Assembly: GCA_002685075.1 (NCBI GenBank)
Contig: NYWO01000010.1
Location: 1 to 37,346 of the forward strand
DNA length: 37,346 bases
From: Arcobacter sp.
GTDB taxonomy: Bacteria > Campylobacterota > Campylobacteria > Campylobacterales > Arcobacteraceae
Direction: 5' to 3'
Numbering within the stretch: the stretch's first letter is position 1; the number at the start of each line of letters is the position of its first letter. Shown one piece after another: positions 25,232 to 33,136 of this stretch. The position numbers and the translations under genes are program-made. Below the pieces are notes generated by a model. It did not search any database. It saw only the letters and a list, made by a program, of their open reading frames with translations, and was not told the DNA's origin.

Positions 25232-25317
25232 AGTATCGCCTTTTGTTGATACTATTTAATTATAAGCAAATTTTGAAAAAATATAATTTTGTCATCAATC
25301 CATTTAACTTAATATGG

Positions 25318-25417
25318 GGATTGAATTAACTTCGTTAATTTAATCCACGAAAAAAATAAATTTTTTCTCCATATTTGCGTTCAAGGGGCGAAGTCTCCCC
25401 CTTAAAAAACCCCTTGA
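25318..25417. other. Candidate oriT / structured region before the relaxase gene
   Basis: Two inverted repeats lie upstream of mob: GGATTGAATTAAC/GTTAATTTAATCC (25318-25346, 3-base loop, one mismatch) and TCAAGGGG/CCCCTTGA (25381-25417), with a GGGG/CCCC pair nested inside. MobV-type nick sites usually lie beside such repeats just upstream of mob. Position and structure support oriT; no nick sequence is proven. The A/T hairpins at 25420-25460 may be a terminator. Confidence 0.4.
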
Positions 25418-25470
25418 TTTTTAATCAACAATTTTTAAAAAAATTGATTAAATTTTATCACTCATATTAA

Positions 25471-25857
25471 TTATAATATCTCCATTCTTTCATTTGCTAA
25501 ATTGTAATTAATATAAAAATCATCATAAGTTTCATCAAGTTCATTAAGATAATTTTTAGCGATTTTAGAATTTAGTTTTTCTAAATTATAAAAGCAAGAT
25601 ACGTTTTCAGACTCATAATCATCTTCATCATTAATTATGTAATACTCAAGTTCAATCTCTATTTTTGAATTTGTTAAATGTGATTTATTAATTAAAACTT
25701 CATTAACTCTATAAGTTTTCATATCTGTTTCAGATGTGAAGTTTTTTAATGCTCTAAATACAATATATTCAATTATCTCATTATCAAAATTAATATTACT
25801 AGAACTCTCTACTTCTGCAAATGCAAAATATTCTTTAAAATTCTTTGGTGTTTCCAT
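25471..25857 (-). CDS. Hypothetical plasmid-linked protein, 128 aa
   Basis: The frame is open to an ATG at 25971, but the better start is 25857 (METPKNFKEYFAFAEVESSS). It has AAGGA at good spacing and follows the rep stop by one base (TAAGATG), so it is coupled to rep. The protein is acidic (NDEDDYESENV, LNELDETYDDFYINY), soluble and without a recognised domain. It could be an acidic partner of Rep or Mob, by position only. Confidence 0.55.
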   Translation of the reverse strand: METPKNFKEYFAFAEVESSSNINFDNEIIEYIVFRALKNFTSETDMKTYRVNEVLINKSHLTNSKIEIELEYYIINDEDDYESENVSCFYNLEKLNSKIAKNYLNELDETYDDFYINYNLANERMEIL

Positions 25858-25858
25858 C

Positions 25859-26620
25859 TTATTTTTTTCCTTGTTTTTTATGTAATGCTTGACTAAATTT
25901 AAAAATTGACTTTTTACTTTCATCAACTTTTGCAATATTTCCATAAACTCTTGTTGTGTCAATTTCCTCAATTTTTTTATTTTTAAAAATTTTAAATCTT
26001 ATTGAGTTAAAACTTCTACCTTGTTTTATAAATTCATATGTAAAAGATAAATCAGTATTTTCTTTTAAATCTTTTTTGGTTTTATCTATTAATCTTTTAA
26101 TATCTGCATTTTTATAAGAATCAGAAATATCCAATAGGCTTCTTAAGTTTTCAATTGTAAATGTTCTATTGCCTTTATCTTCTAATTGTTTTAATAATTC
26201 ATATATTCTTATAGAATAAGAACTTCTAAGCTTTAAAACATTACTTACATGATATTGAGTAAAATTATTTTGAACATCTAATAGGAATGGAATTAACTTT
26301 TCATCCATTGAATAATAAATATATCCATCTTTATATTCTAAGCTTGAAAACCAACCACATAATCTATTGGTTCCTGGAATATAAAAACTTTTTGAATATA
26401 AATCTTCAAAGAACTTTCTAATATATTTATAGTTTCCAATTTCCTTAGAACTAAATCCTAAATCTTGGATATGAATTACTTCATCCTCAAAATTTTTATA
26501 ATCTGGTCTAATCATCGAAATTTGTTTACATATAAATTTAAGTTCATTTACATTGTATTTGTGTTTAGTTCTCAAATTTATTAAACTATTATGTTTTCTT
26601 ACATCATGTTCTTTTTTCAT
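25859..26620 (-). CDS. Plasmid replication initiator, Rep_3/RepB family
   Basis: Preferred start ATG 26620 (MKKEHDVRKHNSLINLRTKH) with AAAGGA upstream; 253 aa. Two winged-helix domains are expected. Diagnostic stretches are LKFICKQISMI, WFSSLEYKDGYIYYSMDEKL, and LRSSYSIRIYELLKQ (the conserved S-x-R-x-Y-E-L-L signature), followed by FTIENLRSLLDI. Such initiators bind iterons to start theta replication. Iterons of 21 bp lie 74 bases upstream, so rep and origin form a complete replicon. Whether it is active in the chromosome is unknown. Confidence 0.85.
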   Translation of the reverse strand: MKKEHDVRKHNSLINLRTKHKYNVNELKFICKQISMIRPDYKNFEDEVIHIQDLGFSSKEIGNYKYIRKFFEDLYSKSFYIPGTNRLCGWFSSLEYKDGYIYYSMDEKLIPFLLDVQNNFTQYHVSNVLKLRSSYSIRIYELLKQLEDKGNRTFTIENLRSLLDISDSYKNADIKRLIDKTKKDLKENTDLSFTYEFIKQGRSFNSIRFKIFKNKKIEEIDTTRVYGNIAKVDESKKSIFKFSQALHKKQGKK

Positions 26621-26693
26621 AAAACAATTCCTTTTGAACGATATGTTCTTAAGAACCATTTTAAGCTAAAAAATGAAAATATTTTTTTTAATT

Positions 26694-26785
26694 CATACTT
26701 CACATCAAAAGTTCGATAGTTCACCACAAAAATCCGATACTTCACCACAAAAACTTCATAGTTCACCACAAAAACTTCATAGTTA
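26694..26785 (-). repeat. Iterons: four 21-bp direct repeats plus a partial fifth
   Basis: Units begin at 26694, 26715, 26736, 26757 and (partial) 26778, exactly 21 bases apart, near two helical turns. The shared core is ATA(G/C)TTCACCACAAAAA; the first unit is the most diverged. They lie just upstream of the Rep_3 gene, the standard place of the replication origin and of Rep autoregulation. Confidence 0.85.
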
Positions 26786-26895
26786 GGTATTAGAAGGCTC
26801 GATTTTATGGTAGCTAGGGGATTCCTACAAATAAAACAAATAGGGAATAAAGTTTTTTCACTACATTTATGTTTTATTTGCACATCAAAAATCAA

Positions 26896-27479
26896 GATTT
26901 TCTCGTGTTAATATCTCTAGTAATGTTATAGATATATCATCATATATTTTTTAATAGTGTGAACATCAGAATTAAATTCTTGATATTCATTAAAATCATT
27001 TCAATAAATTGAAATAATAGTTTTAGTAATTATTAATAAATTAATATTATTAAAAAGTAAAATAAAAAGATATGCAATAACTAAGATATTATATTACTAG
27101 CAATGATATTATTCAATTTAAAAAATTTCTTTTACTATGTCATAAGATTAAATAGCTTTATACTTATTATTCTATTGCGAAGTGCTACCGAAGTTTTCAA
27201 ATATATTAAAAATATTGATTCTCGTATATATAAGCATATATACGAATAATCTATTTTTTTCTATGATGATTTATATACAAGCAACTATTTTCGAGCCAAA
27301 TAAGGGCAACTATAGAAGCTCTTTTTTTCAAAAATAGCCTAAATTAAACAAAAAAGGAAATATTTTTTAAATTATGTTCTAAAAAAACAAGAAACTTTTT
27401 TCACTAATTTTTCATCACTTAAATAAATTTATGAATATCTCTCTTCTTTTTATTTTTATTGTTAAAAAAAAATGTTACA
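26896..27479. other. AT-rich stretch without genes; one strong hairpin
   Basis: No credible ORF or RNA gene was found. TCGTATATAT/ATATATACGA (27222-27245, loop AAGC) is a perfect 10-bp stem. GCAACTAT occurs twice (near 27281 and 27305). It lies between the iterons and the right edge of the plasmid-like block; part may be the AT-rich side of the origin. Confidence 0.5.
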
Positions 27480-27531
27480 CTTTGTATGGTAAAATAAAAT
27501 ACAAAAGGAAATATTACACTTCCATACAAAG
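27480..27531. repeat. CTTTGTATGG / CCATACAAAG inverted pair
   Basis: Exact 10-base arms at 27480-27489 and 27522-27531. The core TTTGTATGG recurs at 21962-21970, just upstream of the tyrosine recombinase gene at the other end of the block. Such repeats near both ends could be recombinase arm sites or operators. Confidence 0.5.
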
Positions 27532-27560
27532 AATTACTCTCGTATTTCTCGCATTACCTA

Positions 27561-27735
27561 ACTTTCAGAAAAATAAAAATATGGCAAAATGCAATATTAT
27601 TTAAATATATAATTTAATTATATTAAAATAACCATAAAAACGTCATTTATAATGTCAGAATAACAACTAATCTCCATTATTTAGGACAAAGTGTCCAAAT
27701 AACATGAGTTATCTTGATAAAAGGACATTATGTAC
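27561..27735 (+). repeat. Inverted copy (right): intI upstream region with two palindromes
   Basis: Counterpart of 21794-21903. It contains GGACAAAGTGTCC (27684-27696) and GGACATTATGTAC (27723-27735, one mismatch from perfect), with 26 bases between them. Both lie after the likely intI promoter and before its start, where a repressor would block transcription. Confidence 0.7.
27648..27653 (+). promoter_or_regulatory. Likely -10 box of intI
   Basis: Perfect TATAAT, giving a start near 27660 and a leader of about 100 bases that contains both GGACA palindromes. No clear -35 box. Confidence 0.4.
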
Positions 27736-27760
27736 TTTTTATTTTTTAAAGGATTTTAAT

Positions 27761-28723
27761 ATGGCAAAAAAACTTTTAGATATTGTTAGAGATAAAATTA
27801 TTTTCAAACATTATAGTATCAAAACTGAGAAAGTTTATTTATCTTGGATAAAAAGATATATTCTATTTCATAATAAACGTCACCCAAAAGATATGGGCAA
27901 ACAAGAAATAGAACAGTACCTTACATATCTAGCAATAAGTCAAAAAGTTAGTCCTACTACTCAAAACCAAGCCTTTAGCTCTATTCTTTTTTTATATGAG
28001 CAAGTATTAAATATATCACTAAAAGAAGAAAATATTCAAGCTTTAAGAGCTCAACAAAGAAAACATATACCAGTTGTTCTGACAATTAGTGAAGTTAGAA
28101 ATATCATATCAAATATGAATAATAACTATAAACTATTGATAAAACTTATGTATGGTTGTGGTCTTAGAATGAATGAAGTATTAAACTTAAGAATAAAGGA
28201 TATAGATTTTGGATACAACAAAGTTTATATTTGGGATAGTAAATCATTACAAGATAGAACAGTACCAATGCCTTTAAAAATAAAAGAAGAACTTTTATTA
28301 CAAATTAAAAAAGTAGAAGAAATTCATATAAATGATTTAAAGGATGGATATGGAACTGTATTTTTACCCCATGCACTAGAAAGAAAATATCCAAATGCAA
28401 AAAATGAAACAAAGTGGCAATTTTTATTTCCTATGAATAATGTATCTAAAGACCCAAGAAGCGAAATTATAAGAAGACATCATATACATGAAAAAACATT
28501 AGGAAGAAATATAAAAAATGCAGTTGAAAAGTCTAAAATATTTAAAAAAATATCTTCTCATACTTTTAGACATTCATACGCAACACATCTTTTACAACAT
28601 GGCACTGATATACGATCAATTCAAGAGTTATTAGGTCATAAAAGTATTGAAACAACTATGATATATACACACGTAGTAAAAGAGCTAAATAAAGATGAAA
28701 TAAAGAGTCCATTAGATTTTTAG
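27761..28723 (+). CDS. intI: Integron integrase
   Basis: 320 aa from ATG 27761 ([20 protein letters not shown]), which has AAAGGA seven bases upstream; the frame is open back to 27704, but that start has no ribosome site. It is a tyrosine recombinase with R in [12 protein letters not shown]-x-x-R in [14 protein letters not shown] in LLGHKS and nucleophile Y in MIYTHV. The stretch [20 protein letters not shown] then [11 protein letters not shown] is the extra segment found only in IntI, needed to bind folded attC hairpins. Length matches IntI (about 320-340). It diverges from the cassette array, as in classic integrons, but a 5.7-kb insert separates it from attI. Confidence 0.93.
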   Translation: MAKKLLDIVRDKIIFKHYSIKTEKVYLSWIKRYILFHNKRHPKDMGKQEIEQYLTYLAISQKVSPTTQNQAFSSILFLYEQVLNISLKEENIQALRAQQRKHIPVVLTISEVRNIISNMNNNYKLLIKLMYGCGLRMNEVLNLRIKDIDFGYNKVYIWDSKSLQDRTVPMPLKIKEELLLQIKKVEEIHINDLKDGYGTVFLPHALERKYPNAKNETKWQFLFPMNNVSKDPRSEIIRRHHIHEKTLGRNIKNAVEKSKIFKKISSHTFRHSYATHLLQHGTDIRSIQELLGHKSIETTMIYTHVVKELNKDEIKSPLDF

Positions 28724-28745
28724 AAACTGTGCAAATCGACCCTTC

Positions 28746-28871
28746 TTATAAGCATCAGATTTTTGTCAAAATCAAGGTGGAGAACAAAATTCAAGTGGAC
28801 TGTACACCTAATACATGAGCATTTAATTTTGTTATCCCAAGCAGAGTTTGGCAAAAAGATGAGGCTTATAG
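28746..28871. repeat. Long imperfect palindrome between intI and sbcC (about 126 bp)
   Basis: Outer arms CTTATAAGC and GCTTATAG, middle arms around TTTTTGTCAAA and TTTGGCAAAAA, and inner arms GGAGAACAAAATT and AATTTTGTTATCC pair in register around a centre of about 25 bases. It covers the gap between convergent intI and sbcC and reaches the sbcC stop. It resembles an attC in size and imperfect pairing but lacks GTT cores at its ends. It could be a terminator or a small palindromic element. Confidence 0.6.
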
Positions 28872-31235
28872 TTCTATAATACTCTCAAACATCTCTTTAA
28901 CTTCAATTTCATGACTTATCAAAAATATCTGTCGATACTGTTCTTTGATAGTATGAAAAGCTTCTAGTATTTCTATACGTCTGCTTTCGTCTTGACTTCC
29001 AAATACTTCATCAAAAGCTAGGAAACCTATAGTACTAGTTCCACTTAATTCTGTTAGTGTTTTAGATATGGCTATTCGTAGGACTAAGTTTGCTAGGTCT
29101 ATTTCTCCACCTGAGAATCTCTCGATTGGATATTTTTTACCTTCATCATAAATATAGAAATCAAAATCATTTGATACTTCTATATGTTGGTATTTGCCTT
29201 TTGTGATTATTGAGTACATTGAAGATGCAAAGCTTGATATTCTTGGAGCTATTTTTGCATTTAATTTTGTTTTAAAATCCCCTAGGCTTAGTTTGATTTT
29301 TTCATAGTCTAATAAGTCATCTTTTTTGATTTGTACTTTTGCTAGTTGTTTATTATTATCATCAAGAGATTGTTGAATTGTTTGGATTTGACCTTGGATT
29401 GTGGCTATTTGTACTTTTAGGTTATTTAAAACGTTTATTTTTTCTTCTTTTTGTTTTTTTATCTCAGCAGATTTTTTCTCTTTTTCTTTGTGTTTTACCT
29501 CATCATAGTCTATAGCTTTATATTCTAGTTCCAAGTCATTGTATTTAGTACTTAAGCTTTTTATAGTAATCGTTACATTCTTTTCTTCATCTTTTATCTT
29601 GTCTAATCTTACAAGCATAGTCTCTAAGCTTAATACATATTCGTATTTTTCTTTTAACTTTTTTTGTTGTTCTATTTGGTTTAAATGAAATGAACTATCA
29701 TAAGAATACTGCTCTAATTTTGCTAATTCTGCTTTATTTTTAATTCCATGTTTCTTGATTTTTTCAAAGTGTTCTTCTTCTTGGATTAAGTCTCTTTTCT
29801 TACTTTCTATTAGATTAACTCTCTTTGATAGCTCAAAATGTTCATGGTTTATCTTCTTAAAACGTTCTTCAAGTTCTTCTCTTTGTTTTACTATACTTTC
29901 TAGTTCTTCTTGAGATTTTTGGATTTTATCTTTTTTAGTTTGTTTTACTATGTCTTTTAATGAATCTAATACCTTATCATATTCATCTCTAAGTGGTCTT
30001 GTACATGTAGGACAATTCGAATCTCGTCCTAAGTCTTTTATATTTGATATCTTTTTATTTATATCTGCTATTAGTTTATCTTCACCTGCTATTTCTTGAA
30101 CTAGTATTTTTTCTTCTCTTTGTTTTGCATATATATTTTGTTTTAACTCTTCTATTTCTTTTTCTAAAACTTCTTCTTTTTGTATTAGCTCTTTATGCTC
30201 TTTTGTTTCTTCTTTTAATAAATCAACTTTATGTTTTGATTTAAGATATTGTTCTCTTAGATTTGTTTGCTCTTGAGTTAATCCCTCTTTTCTTATATGA
30301 TGTCCTTTTAAGCTCTCCTGCTCTTTTAGTACATCATGTAAGGAAATGTATTCTTCTTTTATACTTTGTAAGCCCTGTAGCTCTTCTTGTCTTTTTACTA
30401 AGATATTTACATCTTCATTTAGTTTTGTTTGGTTTCTTATATGTGAATTTATACTATTTTGCAAAAGCTCACACTGTGATGCGTAGTTTCTTTTCTTTTC
30501 TTTTGTACTTTGGTGTATTTTTAACTTTTCTTGTATATCTACTTCTTCAAGTTTTAAACTATTTACTTCTTTAGCTCTTTGTATAGCCTCTTTTTCATAT
30601 TCGTCTTTTTTTATACGGTGTTCTTCTATATGCTCTTTTCTAAGCTTTACCTCATCACTTGATAGTAATACTTCTGCAAAAGCTGTGATTTCTCGTTTTA
30701 GGTCCCTACTTTGTTTGATTAGTAAGTCTTCTATAAAATCAATCTTCTCTAATCCTAATAACTTCCTAATCATCTTTTTTCTATCTTCAGGTTTTCTAGT
30801 ACTTAGATTTGTTAACTCTTTTTGTGAAGCAAAGAGTGTATGTAAGAAAGCATCCTTACTCATCTTTGTTAATGATACTATAGAAGCTGTTACTTCTTTT
30901 GCTCCTGTTGTTATAAGCTCATTCTCTTTATAGAACTTTGCATTTGCACTTAAAGCTTTACCTCTAAACTCTCTACATACTTTATATGTAACACTTTCAA
31001 ACTCAAACTCTAGCTCTACTAGTACTACATCTTTTATACTTGCATTAGAATTTCGTATTACTTCTTTATAGCCTTTATTTTTAAGCTCTCCATATAGTGC
31101 AAAGAGTATTGCTTCAAAGATAGTTGATTTTCCACTACCATTTTTACCTACAATTCCAATAAGTCCTTCTTGAAACTCTAAGTAATAGTTTTCATATCTT
31201 TTAAAGTTTTCTAGTTTTAAATTAAGCAGAATCAT
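28866..31235 (-). CDS. sbcC: Exonuclease subunit SbcC (Rad50-like ATPase)
   Basis: 789 aa from ATG 31235, which has AGGAG seven bases upstream; an in-frame ATG at 31250 is less likely. Walker A is GIVGKNGSGKST. Long coiled coils flank the zinc hook CPTC (about residue 405). The signature is RFSGGEIDLANL, and Walker B is FLAFDEVFGSQD. With SbcD it forms the Mre11/Rad50-type complex that opens DNA hairpins and processes blocked ends. It is shorter than E. coli SbcC (about 1050 aa). It overlaps sbcD by 14 bases. Codons in its ABC-signature and Walker B region are duplicated as a fragment at 14680-14816. SbcCD cuts palindromes, which is notable beside an integron. Confidence 0.92.
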   Translation of the reverse strand: MILLNLKLENFKRYENYYLEFQEGLIGIVGKNGSGKSTIFEAILFALYGELKNKGYKEVIRNSNASIKDVVLVELEFEFESVTYKVCREFRGKALSANAKFYKENELITTGAKEVTASIVSLTKMSKDAFLHTLFASQKELTNLSTRKPEDRKKMIRKLLGLEKIDFIEDLLIKQSRDLKREITAFAEVLLSSDEVKLRKEHIEEHRIKKDEYEKEAIQRAKEVNSLKLEEVDIQEKLKIHQSTKEKKRNYASQCELLQNSINSHIRNQTKLNEDVNILVKRQEELQGLQSIKEEYISLHDVLKEQESLKGHHIRKEGLTQEQTNLREQYLKSKHKVDLLKEETKEHKELIQKEEVLEKEIEELKQNIYAKQREEKILVQEIAGEDKLIADINKKISNIKDLGRDSNCPTCTRPLRDEYDKVLDSLKDIVKQTKKDKIQKSQEELESIVKQREELEERFKKINHEHFELSKRVNLIESKKRDLIQEEEHFEKIKKHGIKNKAELAKLEQYSYDSSFHLNQIEQQKKLKEKYEYVLSLETMLVRLDKIKDEEKNVTITIKSLSTKYNDLELEYKAIDYDEVKHKEKEKKSAEIKKQKEEKINVLNNLKVQIATIQGQIQTIQQSLDDNNKQLAKVQIKKDDLLDYEKIKLSLGDFKTKLNAKIAPRISSFASSMYSIITKGKYQHIEVSNDFDFYIYDEGKKYPIERFSGGEIDLANLVLRIAISKTLTELSGTSTIGFLAFDEVFGSQDESRRIEILEAFHTIKEQYRQIFLISHEIEVKEMFESIIEL

Positions 31236-32355
31236 TATTGCTCTCCTCATATATAGAGAAAAGCTCTTTTACTTTTAACTTTAATCTATCATTTTCTTTT
31301 TCATCTTTTACATCTTCTTTTATATGCTCTAAAAAGTAATCTTCTAAAGATAAGGCTTCTATATCTTCTACATTGACTTCATTACTACTTAGTTTAAACT
31401 CTCTTTTTATACTAACACTCATAGCATCTGGGAATAACTCTTTTATTTCTTTGTTTGAGATATCAATAGATTGTAATGCAGTTAGATTTATTAGCTTTAC
31501 TTCTACTATTGCATCTTTAGTATCAGCTACATCTAAATTAGTAATTAAGTTTTCATAATCTTCGCAATCTATTTGCTTTTGTCGTATGGGTCTTATATCT
31601 ATTTGTTTATACTCTATATGTAAGGTATTTAATAAATCTTCTTCTATAGTAAGTACTATAAAACCTTTTTCATTTCTCTTATCGTTTAAACTAGTTCGCT
31701 CTGTACTTCCTGAGTAGTATACATTCTCATGCTTTCCAACACTTCCAAAGCCATGCCAATGCCCAAGTGCTACATAATCCATTTTAGAAAAGATATACTC
31801 TTTATCACTTGGATATACCCATTCTCCAAACTCTTGCATCAAATACCAAGCACCAACACTACAATGTAACATCATAATATTTTTCTTACTAACATCTATA
31901 TTTTCTTCACAAAGTTCTATTTGAGATTGGGCTATTGTATCATCGTTCATATGTGGAAGGGTATGAAATATTATGTTTTTAAACTCTATTTTCTTATATT
32001 GTTGCTCATAGGAAACAAAGATATTTTTAAAGTTTTCAAATATCTTTAAAATAGGTGAACTCAAGTTTGTTCTTGGAGTTGAGTGATTACCAGCTATTAA
32101 TATAAATGGAATATCTAAAGCATCTATTTCATTGAACTTTTCAAGTGCGTAAGTAATAGCTCTGTTACTAGGACTAGATCTATGAAATAAATCTCCCGTA
32201 TGAATAATATAATCAGGTTTGATTTTTTTGATTTGTTCTACTACTTGAGAAAAAGCATCATAAAAATCTGCTTCTCTTTGATTTATATTGTTTTCATTTA
32301 ATATATCTAAGTCATTATATCCTAGATGGGTATCACTAAAATGTAATATTTTCAC
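31222..32355 (-). CDS. sbcD: Exonuclease subunit SbcD (Mre11-like nuclease)
   Basis: Protein of 377 aa. Metallophosphoesterase motifs in order: FSDTHLGYND (D-x-H), HTGDLFHRSSPS (GD), LIAGNHSTPR (GNH), MLHCS and ALGHWHGFG (GHxH). These bind two Mn ions for dsDNA exonuclease and ssDNA endonuclease action with SbcC. The C-terminal 100 residues are acidic and helical, fitting contact with the SbcC coiled coil. First gene of the sbcDC operon; divergent from the thiamine locus by about 50 bases. Confidence 0.93.
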   Translation of the reverse strand: MKILHFSDTHLGYNDLDILNENNINQREADFYDAFSQVVEQIKKIKPDYIIHTGDLFHRSSPSNRAITYALEKFNEIDALDIPFILIAGNHSTPRTNLSSPILKIFENFKNIFVSYEQQYKKIEFKNIIFHTLPHMNDDTIAQSQIELCEENIDVSKKNIMMLHCSVGAWYLMQEFGEWVYPSDKEYIFSKMDYVALGHWHGFGSVGKHENVYYSGSTERTSLNDKRNEKGFIVLTIEEDLLNTLHIEYKQIDIRPIRQKQIDCEDYENLITNLDVADTKDAIVEVKLINLTALQSIDISNKEIKELFPDAMSVSIKREFKLSSNEVNVEDIEALSLEDYFLEHIKEDVKDEKENDRLKLKVKELFSIYEESNNDSA

Positions 32356-32404
32356 TTTTTTCCTTTTTCCAAGCTTTTAGTTCAATTATTATACTATTAT
32401 ATCT

Positions 32405-33136
32405 ATGAACAATAATTTTATAGTTAAAATAGAAAATTTAAGCCTTGATTTTAAAGGCAAAAAACTATTCGAAAATCTAAATTTTAATATCTTAGAAAAT
32501 AAAAACACCGCAATTCTTGGAACTTCAGGAGTTGGAAAGTCAAGCTTACTTAGATGTATTGCAAATTTAGAAATTGATAATATAACAAATGGAAAAATAG
32601 TTTTAAAAGAAGATACTAAACTAGCTTGGTTAAGCCAAGAAAACTCACTTTATCCATGGCTTAGTATTTTAGATAATGTGCAGTTATATCATCATCTAAA
32701 AGGAAGTAAGTCAGCGCAAACTTTGCAAAAAGCAAAAGTACTTTTAAATCAAGTAAATATGACGGAACATCAAAACAAAAAAACATATGAACTTTCAGGT
32801 GGACAAAAACAAAGAATTGCACTAGCAAGAACACTAATGCAAGATGCAAATCTTATTTTAATGGATGAGCCTTTCTCAGCTTTAGATGCTATTACAAAAA
32901 TACAATTACAAGAGTTAACTTGCGAATTATTAAAAGATAAAACTGTTGTATTAGTAACTCACGATCCACAAGAAGCTATAAAATTAGCAAATAATATTTA
33001 TATATTAGAAGAAAATGAAACTAGATTAAAACAAGTAGCCCTTTTAGATGGAGAATTACCACACAAACTATCAAATGAAAAATTATGGACTTTACAAGAA
33101 GAGTTGATATCGCACTTAAGAAAGAGTAATAAATGA
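32405..33136 (+). CDS. ABC transporter ATPase (ThiZ/SsuB-like, thiamine precursor uptake)
   Basis: Protein of 243 aa with Walker A GTSGVGKS (39-46), a Q-loop in LAWLSQENS, signature LSGGQKQR, Walker B LILMDEP and H-loop VTHD. It belongs to the nitrate/sulfonate/taurine-type ATPases that power ThiXYZ systems. It overlaps the permease gene by four bases (ATGA). The substrate is inferred from thiY, tenA and thiM downstream: probably a hydroxymethylpyrimidine precursor such as formylaminopyrimidine. No riboswitch precedes it; the TPP riboswitch lies after the permease gene. Confidence 0.85.
   Translation: MNNNFIVKIENLSLDFKGKKLFENLNFNILENKNTAILGTSGVGKSSLLRCIANLEIDNITNGKIVLKEDTKLAWLSQENSLYPWLSILDNVQLYHHLKGSKSAQTLQKAKVLLNQVNMTEHQNKKTYELSGGQKQRIALARTLMQDANLILMDEPFSALDAITKIQLQELTCELLKDKTVVLVTHDPQEAIKLANNIYILEENETRLKQVALLDGELPHKLSNEKLWTLQEELISHLRKSNK

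Noticed and set aside
26694-26785. Possible CRISPR array
   Set aside because: Repeats are contiguous with no unique spacers and sit before a Rep gene, so they are iterons. No CRISPR array or cas gene was seen in the window.
26617-26895. Minus-strand reading frame of 92 codons upstream of rep
   Set aside because: Its periodic NYEVFVV-like segment is simply the 21-bp iterons translated with a 7-residue period, and it has no ribosome site or domain.
27600-27760. LexA-type SOS box before intI
   Set aside because: No CTGT-N8-ACAG was seen; the palindromes present are of a different type.
28755-28868. Open plus-strand frame reading RFLSKSRWRTKFKW and on
   Set aside because: It lies inside the long palindrome, has no start or ribosome site, and matches no family I know; the palindrome explains the sequence better.
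28746-28871. A sixth attC site
   Set aside because: Size and pairing are similar, but its ends lack GTT cores and the AACG-type inner motif shared by the five accepted sites.
30044-30933. Plus-strand frames opposite sbcC
   Set aside because: Leu/Phe-rich translations antisense to the charged coiled coils of sbcC; shadows of the real gene.
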